A DNA stretch of 64,000 bases from assembly GCA_001510575.1 (NCBI GenBank), contig LNGK01000003.1, positions 1,739,741-1,803,740 on the forward strand, written 5' to 3'. A program made the translations under genes and the position numbers. The notes below the pieces were generated by a model. That model was not told where the DNA came from. It worked only from the letters and a program-made list of their open reading frames with translations, and did not search any database. Shown here piece after piece: positions 32,367 through 43,757 of this stretch; the stretch's first letter is position 1; every line of letters starts with the position of its first letter. Source of the stretch: Knoxdaviesia capensis. Taxonomy: Eukaryota > Ascomycota > Sordariomycetes > Microascales > Gondwanamycetaceae.

Positions 32367-33800
32367 ATGCGGCTCACCGCCCCGACCGGGACCCTCGGAG
32401 AACTCCTCGTCCTCCTCCTCCTCCTCGCGGTCCCGAGCTACGCCAAGACCACTTTGATCGTCGATACCGACCTGTTCAGCGACGTCGAGTAAGTGCATTC
32501 CCCCCCCCNCCCCCCCCCCCCCCCCCCCCGTTCGCTCTCGCCATCCACAACACCGCCACCTAACACCCACCACCAAACCACCCCCCCACAGCGACGCAGG
32601 CGCCCTCCTCCTCGCCTGCACACTCCCCAACACGCACCTGGCGGCCGTAGTCCTGAACCACCCCTCCGCGTACTCCGCGCTGGCCGCCTCAGCCATCGTC
32701 GCGCACTACCACCCCCACCGCACCGCCGAAGCCGCTCCTCGTGCCGTCGCCGCCGTGCCGATCGGCGTGCGCCGCCCACTGACCAACGCCGCCTTCTTCG
32801 ACGCCATGTTCTTCGCGCTGGGCGAGTTCGCCAGCAAGGTCGCGTTCCACTGGGCCGATCCCGCGCATCTGGCGGCTGCGGCTGGTGGCCGCAGCACCCT
32901 GGACTGGCGCGCGGCGGAGCGGTTCCCCGGCGCGCTGGAGGTGTACCGGCGCAGTCTTGCGGCGGCGGCGGATGGGAGTGTGACGGTTGTGTCGTTGGGG
33001 TTTCTCGATAATGTGCGTACTCCGTGCTCTCTTTCGTCGTGGTGCAGCATCCCTGGTTTGTCGCGCGGGGGGGGGGAAGGTTTCGGCGGTGCTGCCCCTG
33101 CTGGAGATCCACCCACGTACACATACGCGCATGAATGTACGTGAACTAACGACCCCCACCACAGCTCCACGACCTCCTCTTCTCCGGCCCGGACTCCCAC
33201 TCCCCGCTCCCCGGCACCGCCCTCGTCGCCCAGAAAGTCCGCGCGCTCGTGGTCATGGGCGGCGCCTACCCGTCCGGCCGCGAATGGAACTTCGCCGGCC
33301 CATCCACCCCACCTCCCTCCACCTCCTCCGCTACCACGAGCACCCCGAACACCACATCCACCGTCCTCACCCACTGGCCCGCCGCCGTGCCCATCACCTT
33401 CCTCGGCTTCGAACTCGGCCTGCCCGTGCTCTCCGGCGGCCCGCTCTCCGACCCCGCCCAGTCGCCGCCCACAGACCCCGTGGCGGCGGCCTACCGCTGG
33501 TACACCTACTCGGCCTCGCGCGGCCGCGAGTCGTGGGACCCGCTCGCCGTGGTCTTCGCCGCCCAGGGCTTCGCGTCCGGCTTGTTCGCTGTCGGCAATG
33601 CGCACGGCGGGTACAATGCCGTCGATCCCGTCGATGGGTCCAATCGCTGGGTGGACGATCCGAGTGTCTCTAATCGCCACTACTTGACGCTGAAGGTTAG
33701 TAATGAGACGGCTGCCAAGTACTTGGACGAGTTGTTTCTGAAGGGGGCGTGGTCTGTGCACAAAAAGGAAGACGATTCGCGAGAAAAGCTAGAGTTGTAG
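32367..33800 (+). CDS. Secreted inosine-uridine-preferring nucleoside hydrolase-like protein
   Basis: Cleaves the N-glycosidic bond of nucleosides to base and ribose; the secreted fungal forms scavenge external nucleosides. Three exons: 32367-32488, 32592-33012, 33165-33800; introns 32489-32591 and 33013-33164 (branch GAACTAACG); 392 aa. The signal peptide covers about residues 1-26 (hydrophobic LLVLLLLLAVPSYA). The Ca2+-binding signature is the N-terminal DTDLFSDVDDAGAL (33-46), the fungal version of DTDxxxDDxxAL, split by intron 1. Later landmarks: VVSLGFLDN.LHDLL, VVMGGAYPSG.EWNF, PITFLGFELG. A second ATG at 32331 is in frame but has poorer context (T at -3 against A), so 32367 is preferred. 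Intron 1 contains the poly-C/N run. Pro/Ser/Thr-rich insert at about residues 235-255. Confidence 0.9.
32500..32529. repeat. Poly-C tract with one undetermined base
   Basis: About 30 C with N at 32509, inside intron 1 of the nucleoside hydrolase. The true length is probably unresolved by the assembly. Confidence 0.9.
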
Positions 33801-34924
33801 GCTATACTTATCTTGAAAATCGCTCTTGTGTTTCAACCAAATGAGGAAATCACAGATGCACTAGAAATAGCTGGAACAAAGATAACATGGCGATACCCTA
33901 ACCCTAACGACTTACACCACGTCCGTAACGCACAGTAGAGTGTCTCCCCGCTACATCTATACGCCAGCCACAACTTTACAACAAAAACATGTTTTCAAGT
34001 TCACAATCCCACGAATGACGCAGACATCAGATCAATCGGAACAAAACTCAAGACTTTCATAATTAAAAAAACAATCCCAAGCGGGCCAAGAAACGAAAAA
34101 CAACCGCGCGGGAAGACTTCCCAACACGATAAAAGAAACCAATAACGACAAGTCGAGCAAAGAGGAACGAAGAACAACAGGACAAGAGTGAATATCCAAA
34201 ATAAAAAGGCAACAACCGATTTCGGTTCGTTATCTGATTTCCCCAACGCCAGGAAGATCTTCTGCAGACAGAAATGCAAGAAGACACAATGCTGAAACTT
34301 CAAATCAAGTTTCTAATGAAGAAAAAAAAAGAGCCGAGCAAAAGAGAATCAAGCACGCGGAACAAGAGGGAGCGAACAACATGAAGAGGTACATAAAAAG
34401 GTGTAAAGAGTCATGACGATTTTTTCTTAATCTTGTTGGCGCCATCCTGCCTTCCAAGGGCATTCCCCTCTCCGCAAGCTCTCTCCGACTCCGGAATTTG
34501 CGTCTCTTGACCAAGGAGCTGAGAAGAAACAGGAACAAACCGGAAGAAAAACATCAAGTCCTAAGATAAAGCAAGATGTTGGAAAGATACAGGCAAAAGA
34601 AGAAAAGAAAACAGGAACCAATAGTCAAGAGAGAGAAAAAAGAATTCGTCATGAAACTCTTTTTTGCTTTTCATATACAATTCAATATCATAAAAAACCC
34701 TTAAATCCCAAAATGCAAGCAAGGTCTCAAAAATAACCCAAGACTCTTTTTAGCAACTCGAACAGACACAGCAAAAGAAAAGAAACAATCGCCAAATTAC
34801 ACACCAAGCACACCCTTCCGCCATCGGACAGAAAAGAACACAATCTTCAACTTCCATGGCAACCTAGCTGGCTCGTTAGAACCAGCGAGAGAAGAAGGAA
34901 AGATCAGAAAGAGAAAAAAGGAAT
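33801..34924. other. Convergent intergenic region, A-rich
   Basis: 3' UTRs of the nucleoside hydrolase (+) and the Asn-rich protein (-). Contains two telomere-type units (CCCTAACCCTAA, 33896-33907). No coding ORF. Confidence 0.55.
33896..33907. repeat. Interstitial telomere-like (CCCTAA)2
   Basis: Two exact CCCTAA units in a 3' flanking region; could be chance. Confidence 0.6.
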
Positions 34925-35996
34925 TTACAGGCCGAGGGCGCTGTTGAAGATGGTGACGGTGTCGTCGCTGCGGTCAGCAGGGGCGCCAATGGCAGCAACG
35001 GTAGCCTGGGCAGCGCGGCAGAGGTCCTTAGCAGCCTGGTTGGCACCGCACTGGTTGGTCAGCTCGTCGCAGATGCGGTTGGTGATGATGTTGGGGTTGA
35101 GGGCCTCCTGCTGGATAGCCTCAATCTTGGCATCGTTGGCCTGGAAGGTGAATTCGGTGGCGGGGCGGCCGCCGAGACCACCGGCACGCTTGATGGTGGG
35201 GTCGCAGGTACCGAAGTCAGCGCCGGCGGCGTTGGCGTTACCGGCGTTGTTGTTGTTGTTGTTGTTTCCAGCGTTAGCGTTGTTGTTGTTTCCAGCGTTG
35301 GCGTTGTTGTTGCCGCACTCGAGGACAACGTTGCCGGCGTTGTTGTTGCCGGCGTTGTTGTTGCCGGCGTTGTTGTTGTTGTTGTTGTTGTTTCCGTTGC
35401 CGACGGCCACGGCACCACCGGCAGCGTTGACAGCGGTGAAGTTGGTGAAGCCGTTGGCAGCCGACAGATCAGCGATGCTGCCGGCGCCAAGGGGAGTCTG
35501 GAGGCTGCGGGCCGAGTTGGCGTTGGCAACATCCGAGCCAACGACATCGGGGTCAACCAGGGGAAGGATGCCCTGGAGAGCGGCAGTGGAGGGGATGTTG
35601 GCGGTGGCGCAGAAAGAGGGGATGCTGACAGCGAAGGGGTTGAAGTTCTGCTCAGCGGCAACCAGAGCCTGGGCAGCGGCGATGACGGCAGGGTCGTTGC
35701 CGAGGGTGGCAACGATCTGGTCAGCGAGCTGGAGCTATAATTAGGGGAAAAGAGAGCGTGTTAGTGGTGATGCTTGCGAGCTAACCCCAAGAAACCACAG
35801 AAGAACGTACCTTAGCGCAGGGGTTGGCAGCGGCGAGGAGCACACCAGGGACCGCGCCGGAAAGAGAACCGGCCTGGCCGGGCTGGCCGAAGGCACCCAG
35901 AGCCTGGACAGCGGCAACGGGGATCTGCTCCTGGCCGAAACGGGCCTCAGCGAAAGCCACGAGGGCGGAGATGAGAATGAGCTTAGCGGAAGACAT
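34925..35996 (-). CDS. Secreted Asn/Ala/Gly-repeat protein of unknown function
   Basis: Two exons, 35996-35811 and 35734-34925; intron 35735-35810 (GTACGT donor, TAG acceptor, phase 0); 331 aa. Residues 1-18 are a signal peptide (MSSAKLILISALVAFAEA). About 63-150 is a conserved-looking helical part (QIVATLGNDPAVIAAAQALV). About 165-225 is low complexity: Asn runs of 4-8 separated by AGN/NAG units. The C-terminal part is cysteine-bearing (ICDELTNQCG...KDLCRAA). Seven to eight Cys in total suggest disulphides. Such proteins are often auto-named circumsporozoite-like in Sordariomycetes because of the Asn repeats; that is only compositional likeness. No GPI signal seen. The gene has a strong palindromic TATA and a long leader and uses mostly C-ending codons, hinting at high expression. 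A wall or extracellular role is inferred. Confidence 0.85.
35216..35394 (-). repeat. (GGCAACAACAAC)-type repeats coding Asn-Ala-Gly
   Basis: In-frame AAC/GCC/GGC codon repeats forming NNNAG units and poly-Asn in the secreted protein. The + strand reads GTTGTTGTT/GCCGGC. Confidence 0.9.
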
Positions 35997-36410
35997 TGTG
36001 AGTGATTAAGGAGGTTAAGATGAGATCGAAAAAAGAGTTGATCCAAAGAGAGACAAATGGGAAGAGCGAGAGAGATAGATAGCCACACGAGCAACCGTCT
36101 TGGTATAGAAATATTGGGTTATAAAAGATCTTCGTTTAAGAGAGAGCGTTGAAGAGTTTTTGAAAAAAGCACAAGAGAACCGAACTAGCGGAGTTGTGCA
36201 AAAAGAGAGTGATAGAAAGATTGAAAAAATAAAGAGAGTGATTTCAAAAAAATGGTCAAATAGTTCACAGAACTGAGAATAGAAAAGACGGTTGCGTCGC
36301 GGACAGCAGAAAAAAAAAAGAGAGTTGGAGTTTGAGTGTGCGAGTGTGGATGGAGAGAAAAGAAAGAAGAAGAGGAAATGATTGAGAAGATCGACCTGGG
36401 TAAAAGAAGG

Positions 36411-36420
36411 TTTATATAAA
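36411..36420 (-). promoter_or_regulatory. TATA box TTTATATAAA
   Basis: Perfect palindromic TATA element 415 bp before the ATG of the Asn-repeat secreted protein. The region between is pyrimidine-rich on the sense strand, as in leaders of strong fungal promoters. Confidence 0.55.
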
Positions 36421-39400
36421 AATACGGTCGACAGTCGAGCTCTGCTTTCTGTTGGAGATCTGGGTCGAGGATTTCTTGGAGTCAGGGCCCCAAGCAACGG
36501 TAGGTTCTCATGTTCTCTGGACAGACATGGTTCATTCGGTTTCTCCCCCTTGTAGATCAGTTGGAGCCGGGGTTGAAGTTCTAAATTGTTCTGCTTCACA
36601 CACCCCCCTCTCTTTTTTTTCTCTGGCGATGATCTTGGCCGGAGCCCCTCGGTCACAAAACGAAAAGCCCCCTTATGCGGATTGCTGGGGGGGTTTTCTT
36701 CCAGAAATATGCCGTCCGGACTTTGGAGGATGTGCACCGTCTGCAGTCTCATCGTGTGAGTGACGGTGACTTACGTAGTTGTGGTCGATATGGGTGTTCT
36801 CTGACTCTATAGCAGAGGCCATTGGACTTCGTGGTGGTTGCATCTGGGCTTGGTGAAAGGAGTCGTCTCTGACCGGCGATCACACTGCACGCAGACAGAG
36901 TCCGGGACCTACTGTACAGAGAGAGCTGGTGTACAGTACTACTGTACTGGCTGGTGTCTTTGTGCGCTGCATATGGGATGAGAGGCGCACACAAATATGC
37001 CAAGCCACCCTGCCTCGTTGAAACCGAAGCTTGCGGGAATCGGCTCAGCGTCCTTTCATCTCATCTCATCTTTAGGAGTTGGGAGGTCGGGAGAGAAGTG
37101 GAGAGGGCTGGACCTTGCGTGGTGGCTATTCCTGGATACAGTTTAGTGTTCAAGCCACCGCCCCGTGTCAAGAAAGTCGGTGGAAGCGAGGAAGCAGCGG
37201 CAAAGGAGCAGCTTTAACAAGCTCCCCCGGCTGGCTGGATCCGCTCGTGTAGGGAAGTGAGACAGAGTGTGCTCTGGGTTTAACATTGAAGGCGTGCGCT
37301 AACCAGCGATTGGATGCACTCGGTTGTGCGCGCGCAAGAAAGACCAGCCAAGCTCATTTCCTTATAAACTGGAGAACAAAAGGGGCCGTCATATTGAGGC
37401 GGCCGTCGTACTCGGCCTCGAGGTATACTGACCGCATCGACGTCTTGGGACTTTCAGGAACGCTCGTCAAGGGTGGGAGACAACACGGGTCAACTAGCAC
37501 CTAAAGAGTTAGAGGGGAAGACAGGTTCCACTGTTAGCTGACTTCGTGAAGCTTCAGACGACCGCATTCTGCGAGGCCACGCCAAGAAGCCAAATCTGAT
37601 ACATCAAAACCTTCACCTTCACCCCTTTGTGCGGAGAAGCAGCGGCGACACTAGAAACCAACAGCCGAAGGTTCGGACGTACAGTACTGACCACACACGC
37701 GATGCATCCTTTCGCCCCAGGTCTATGACGCTTTTTCGGCCGACACCGTTGCAGTCAGCTGGAAACGTGTCGGTGGCTGCGGCACACATGCATTCACTGG
37801 ATGAGACACCGCAACAAATGGCTGTTGTCAAAGGAACGCCGCTGTTCCGGGAGTCTAGATCAGAGGGCCTGAGAGCTATAGCAATGATAGCGAGGAGTAG
37901 AACTTGGCACTGGCATTGGCATATTGGCAGTACCGCTCAAAAAAATGGAAAACCGCGGAAGACCTGGAATCGGCCCCTGAGGTTGAAGTGAGATGAGACA
38001 ATGCCGGGGTTGCAGACCTGAGACACTGGAGCTGGATACGCAGGACAAAAGTATCATTGAACATTGCCCCGAAGCTTAGTTCAGGACCAGACGAATAGCA
38101 GCAGAGTCGCCCACAATAGAAACCCTATAGAGTGGCCAAAAGAGCAGGGAAGACAGGGCTCTTCCCGGCAGTGGGAATGTGTAATAAGTAAGTTGTATGA
38201 TCATGTAGGTGAAATGAAGAAATCAAGAGATGAGATTGACTATGCATATACAGTAGGCAGGCATCTTGCGAGAGATGAAGGTGGCTTGTCCTGATGGCTC
38301 AGGGCCTGCGAAAGTCAGATAGTGCGCTATCAGCCTTTGCCCAGAAATAACAGCCTGGTCTGTTAGTGGCCAATTGCTTCCGTACTACCATGGGATGCGA
38401 ATGGCCCGAAATTTGCGCGGCTCCTGCGTATTACAGGGCTCCTTCCCAGCCAGTTCGGACCTTCCTTCGGGGCCGCTATTGAAGCGACCGAAGTGAGCGC
38501 AGTTTCGGGACGATGACTTGGTATGTGTTGTCATCACACAGGGTCAGGTCACAAATGGCAAGTGCGTTCTACCAGTTGTTCTAGCCAGGCACATAATTTT
38601 TGCTTCGTTTAGCGCTCGATGGGAAATCTGGGCCGGGTGACATCCGAAACGCCTCTAAAACCCAAATTGGGATGGGGTGGTTCCTGCCTGCCGGGTATGC
38701 AGTCTGACTAATATTGCGCTCCTTCCTCGCATCTTTGCCTATACTCATACGATACTTGGTCAGATGGCCTCTATCACGTTACTTGACTCGGCTCCTTCCT
38801 GTCCAAGCAGGCGTGCATTACATACTGTACACACTTCGTCCTCCACGTGCAGGACATCCAGGTGCCAGTCGAAGACTCTTGAGACGGAATCATGCTCCTT
38901 AAATGTCTTCTCGGTAACCATCATCGCCTGCTTTGTCGTACAGCTTCGAACCACAAACTTGCCATAACCTCCAGCTTTGACACCACCATCACCGCCAATA
39001 CATAGTCGAGCGTCAGTTTCTCCGGCTCGGACTCACCCAGTCTTCGGGATGCGTGGTGCGGTACACTTGCGCACACCCCCCCTTCTGGTATAGCAAAGAC
39101 ATCATGCGTCTCTTGAAAACACCACCACTACTGTACGTGTGCAGTATTACTTTCTGCAGAGCAAACTCTGTCCCGGATCATCTCCATTCCGACGCTGCAC
39201 GAGATATCGCCCAGCTGCATTGTACTGTACGGTATATATCAACAACTGCAACCCCCCTGGACAGGGTTCACTATTTTTGTTCCATGGAAAATTCTGCTCA
39301 TTGGATGCCCAGAGCGTTGAACGTGGGGACCGAACTGGGCCATCGATCAAACGTGGGCCCAGCATTCTGAGACGATGACGAGACGACACCCTTTTTGCAC

Positions 39401-42275
39401 TTTTGATTTTCTCGGCTGCCGGGGAAGAGAGCGACAAAGCGCTTCAGTCTGGATACGCTCAGCCTACTGCTGTGATTATGCCATCGTCGTTGACTTACAG
39501 CTGCAGGCTCCAAAAATTACACCCTGAGGATACGAGCATCTCATCTCCGTCGATCGCTGCCTCAACTCCGGCCTGTCGGCTTCGCTTTTCCGCTTCGCTT
39601 CACCCCTACCACCAACGACTTATGCCCTCCTCAGGCCTCTTCGCCCATGTTGAGGCCTGGTATCTTCGATAATATCGGATCACGACCCTTCCTGTCCCAG
39701 CAACCGCCCATACCCTTGCCCGCGCAAATTCTCTCTCTTTTTTTGCTGAACTTTTTAGAAACGCTCTGTGATGTGCTAAACAATGCCATAGACGAGAACT
39801 CCCGGTCAGGGGCAAGCTCGCGTATCTTGTACCCTCTTGCCCTCTCTCTCCATCACTGGCTTCTTGGCCCTGATGTACTCAGATTTCATCTGATGAGCAC
39901 GTTGTCTGGACTCGTGGGTCAGCCTGAGAAGAGTTGGCCTTGTTTCTCTAAACATCAACCCCCCTTCATTTCAGGATCTCCTGTATATGCCTAACGGGAG
40001 AAACATTCACACCCTCCCCCGTGATGACCCTTATTTTCGGATCACAGCGTTTCCTTGACCGTATTTCAGACCATACCATATTTCCATCGAGATGACGACA
40101 CTGGGCAATCCTCTTCTTATGCGGGCTGGCTGCTGCTATTTTCAGCTTTCTCGGACGAGCCCAACAGCATTTCTGGATGGCTGATGAATTATGCAAAGCC
40201 CAAGCTGCAGCCTTGACCCGACCTCACTTCACTGCACCAGTCATTCTCTTCCTTCCTCTCCCCTTCGACCCTTTTCCATTCGGTAGCTGGCAGATTGGCG
40301 GTCTACACCCCATCCAGCATGACAATGCCCAGAGACTAGTTCGTCCAAAGCCGTGTGGGCTTACAAAGTCGGAATTATTGACAACAAGGCAAAAAAAAAG
40401 AAGAAAAAAAAGAAGAAAAAGAAAAGAGGGAACAGGGAGAGGGTCCTTTGCATATCCGCAGTTGTCTGTTCTGAATCAGAGCGTGTATGATGGCCAGAAG
40501 GATCTCCGAACCCCTCCCCGGCCTTTTTAAGGTAGGGGATCCGGGGGGCCATCTTTGCCCCCAAGCCGGCCTCAAACTATCTGATTCTTGACCTTCTGCT
40601 ATGAACCTTGGCAGCTCAAAGGGGTGGCTGGCTGCTGAGAATAGTCATGTTGGGGAGAACAAACAAAACGAGTCTGATGTTCGAGACGGACTTCCGGATT
40701 CCCGGAGATACTGCCGATCTTTCTCTTTGGGTGCTCCTTTGATAGCCACTGACAGTCTTCGGCTGTATTTGCGCTTTGACGAACCACGTTCAGTCTTTCC
40801 CTCTTTTTTGATGTGTCTAAATTTCCGCGAATTGCGTAGCAATGCCACCATTTACATACCCCTCGGCTGTCCCTGCAGAGTACCATTCAGCGATGGTGTG
40901 TACCCTCCCCCCCTCCATCCACGTCCGTGATGGTTTCCAGCTGGGGGGTGGCGGTTGCGACGACAAGAGCGGAAAGGTCACACTCAACTCAAAACACAGG
41001 TGTTTCTCCCTCTTCTGCCCCAGGTTTGTTCATCCCAGACTGTGTGGTATCTCATATGAGTGCGACGCTGCCCATGATACTCTCGACCGACATCAGGGAC
41101 GGGCAAATCCCCTCAGTACGACCTCCCAAGACACTTGTGGGCCTTGTTCGAAACAAGACGTCTGAGAGGCAGATGCTGGTTTTCTGTGTTTCTTTTCTTA
41201 AGGCCTGTTGTGGGCTGTCAAAGCCACGAACACGTTGGCCCTGAGCAGTTCGTTGAGGTAGTACTCACAGTTCTCCCGATTCTAACTTGGTGAGTGGGAG
41301 AGTCCCGGGGAGACGGACTGATGGTGTTCTTTGCCTCTTTCAAGTGAACACCTTGGCTTGAACTATATCCTTATTCGTATTTACACCCATCCCACTGCAT
41401 TTCCGAGATCTTTGGCCAATCTGGCGTAGACCAGACTCTAAACCGTGATGTACAAACACGGTGATGATGAGTGAGTGACCGACTTTCTGCGACTCTGCAC
41501 TGGAAATCTTCATTTCCTGCACCAGTTAGTTCTCACTTTGTTTTCAATCACCTTCAATTTCTCTCCTCCCACACTCTTGTTTCCTTCCTCCTTCACTCCC
41601 GCACTACCCTAGACGCGGGATATCTGCGACGCCATGGCGGCGTGAGAAGCCTGATCTCCTACGAAGAGTCTAATGCAAACGGCCATCATCCGGACTTCGC
41701 CAGAGTCTGGGAGGCGAATCGACTTTCTTTCTAAGGTATTTCTGGGGGTCTGCATATACGTGCATCTTGGTAAGTGTGTGTATCCAATGTATGCTCTCCA
41801 TTCTCCATATCCAGCCCCACGAACAATGCATACGCATCCTCTCAATGCGTCGAAATCCCGGATCGACAGATCTCTCACGATTAGTGATCGAGCATACATA
41901 CAGGAGGCCGAAGTCTAATGCAAATTTGGCTTCCAGACCTGTTCATTGGCGGCGGCTGACCCTCTTTGTGGGAAATTGAAGGGCCGTGGTTGATGATTGC
42001 CGGTTATGCTTCTCCTACGACGTGATTCTTTCTTGGTCGAGGAGTGGGCGACTTAGTAATGACGATCTGGGTAAAACGCTACACACTGGGCACATACACG
42101 ACAAGAACGGATGACCATGTTTATCTGGGAAGAAAGGAAGCAGGGTTTTATTTTGGATGTGCGTTTCTTTTCCTACTACTACATGCTACCTAAGGCGGAA
42201 GACAGAACTAACAGTTGCCTCGTTTGGGGGGGCTTTTTTTGGGGTGATAGATCCCGTCTTTGTCTTCCCGGTTCC
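36421..42275. other. 5.9-kb gene-free stretch
   Basis: Only short ORFs without coding signature. Several copies of the GTAC palindrome family (36908-36951, 37679-37687, 38821-38830, 39130-39150, 39222-39230). A/T homopolymers at 40390-40425. No tRNA, rRNA or transposon feature seen. Confidence 0.5.
36908..36951. repeat. Cluster of GTACAGTAC/TACTGTAC motifs
   Basis: Three copies within 44 bp: TACTGTACAG, GTACAGTAC (36931-36939) and TACTGTACTGG, in both orientations. Confidence 0.85.
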
Positions 42276-43655
42276 TTACGACAGCGTCGGCACGGTCCAC
42301 GGCGCCCACTCGGCCACGCTGACCTGGGCGTTGCTGACGGAGATCTCGGCCGGCGGGGTGGAGCCGCCATTGATGAAGTAGTCCCAGAACTGGTTGATCT
42401 CGGGGCCCTGGGCGCCGGGGAACTGGCAGTGGTCGTGGCCGCCGATGAGTGAGAAGCCCATGTTGTTGGGCACACCAAGGGCCTTGTAGATGATCTGGCC
42501 GGCGCGCATGCAGCCGGTGATGGCCACGGGGCCGAGCCAGTCGATGTCGTTCTCGGGCACGTAGAGACCGCGGGGCGCCACCATGGCCACGAGGGCCTCG
42601 TGGTCGACGGGGTCCTGGGTGATCTTGCTGGTCCACGAGTTGAAGCGCGGCGAGAACCACACGTTCTCGCCGATGATCTGGCCGGCGTGCTGGATGTTCT
42701 TGCCCTTGGCCTTCTCGCTGTCGGAGATGCGCCAGCAGGCCGCGCCGCCCGAGCCAGACTCCTGCGGGATGGTCAGCGCAATGCGCTTCTCGAACGCACC
42801 GGCCGCGAAGGCACCCTTGCCGTTGCGCGAGCACCCGGTGACCGCCACACGCGTGGGGTCGATGCCGGTGGCGGCCACGCCGAGCTGCTCGAGGCCGTCC
42901 AGGATGCGGCCGACGCCCCACGCCCAGGCGACGAGCGCGCCGGCGCTGTGCTGGGCGCCGTGCAGCGTGTAGAAGGCGCCCTGGCCGCGGCTGGTGGCGC
43001 CCTGCTGGGCGCCGAACTGGTCGTTGGAGAAGGTGATGGTGGCGACGTTGCTGGGCACGGTGACGGACGGGAAGCCGTAGGCGATGACAGCGCCGAACGG
43101 GCCGGCGCCGGCGGGCTTGCTGATCGACACCGACAGCGTGGCGGTGTTGCTGCCGACGCCGATCTGGATGGCCATGCCGGTGCCGCTCAGGGTGGCGGTC
43201 AGCGACGTGGGCGGCGGCGGGTAGTCGCCGAACTCGGTCTGCTCGAGCGCCCACTGCAGCTCCTTCTGGCGGCACTCGAACTGCGCCTTGGTGGCCACGG
43301 GGGTGCCGTCGAAGAAGACGAACGGGTCGGGCAGCGTGCTGATTGTGACGGTGGGCAGCGTGGCCGGGATGGGCGGGCAGGCGGCGGGGGCGGGCGCCGG
43401 GGCGGGCTCAGCGGCCGGCGGGGGAGCGGGCTCGGCGGGGGCAGGGAGCGGGACGGCGGGAACCTCGGGCGGGGGAGCGGGCTCGGCAGGGGCAGGGACC
43501 GGGATGGCGGGAACCGCAGGCGGCGGGACGGGCACCGCGGGGACGGCTGGGGGAGGCGTGCAGCCGGTGTCCTGGCGGGCGGCGATGGGCGCGCCGGGCA
43601 GGGCCAGGACCGAGCTGGCCAGAAGGGCCGCGGTGAACACGGAGCGCATGGCCAT
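42276..43655 (-). CDS. Glucuronoyl esterase, carbohydrate esterase family 15
   Basis: Secreted 4-O-methyl-glucuronoyl methylesterase-type enzyme that cuts the ester between glucuronoxylan side chains and lignin alcohols. Single exon, 459 aa. Start at 43655 (CAACAATGGCC), giving the signal peptide MAMRSVFTAALLASSVLALP; the frame continues upstream without a better start. Residues about 32-92 are a Pro/Ala/Glu/Val repeat linker (VPAVPVPPP, PAPAEPAPPP), then the CE15 core from CPPIPATLPTVTISTLPDPF. Catalytic motifs are intact: Ser276 in GCSRNGKGA, Glu299 in PQESGSGG, His in HDHCQFP (407-413). Paired Cys fit the family disulphides. No CBM1 module precedes the linker, unlike many two-domain relatives. 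High GC3. Confidence 0.93.
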   Translation of the reverse strand: MAMRSVFTAALLASSVLALPGAPIAARQDTGCTPPPAVPAVPVPPPAVPAIPVPAPAEPAPPPEVPAVPLPAPAEPAPPPAAEPAPAPAPAACPPIPATLPTVTISTLPDPFVFFDGTPVATKAQFECRQKELQWALEQTEFGDYPPPPTSLTATLSGTGMAIQIGVGSNTATLSVSISKPAGAGPFGAVIAYGFPSVTVPSNVATITFSNDQFGAQQGATSRGQGAFYTLHGAQHSAGALVAWAWGVGRILDGLEQLGVAATGIDPTRVAVTGCSRNGKGAFAAGAFEKRIALTIPQESGSGGAACWRISDSEKAKGKNIQHAGQIIGENVWFSPRFNSWTSKITQDPVDHEALVAMVAPRGLYVPENDIDWLGPVAITGCMRAGQIIYKALGVPNNMGFSLIGGHDHCQFPGAQGPEINQFWDYFINGGSTPPAEISVSNAQVSVAEWAPWTVPTLS

Positions 43656-43751
43656 TGTTGAAGTGGGGAGCAGCGGTTGCAAGGGAGAGAAAGAATGAAT
43701 GCACAAGCACACAAGGTCTAAGGGACGCAACTGGACGAGACTGACAAATGG

Positions 43752-43757
43752 CCGTTA
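43752..43757 (-). promoter_or_regulatory. Possible TATA element (CTATAA) of the CE15 gene
   Basis: ATCCTATAACGG on the minus strand about 98 bp before the start codon; spacing plausible, function inferred. Confidence 0.3.

Noticed and set aside
32438..33761. Large minus-strand frames over the nucleoside hydrolase
   Set aside because: Shadows of GC-rich exons; they run through the introns and through the poly-C/N tract.
42208..43661. Two frames of about 350 aa on both strands over the CE15 gene
   Set aside because: Arg/Pro- or Gly/Asp-rich shadows; the CE15 frame has intact catalytic motifs.
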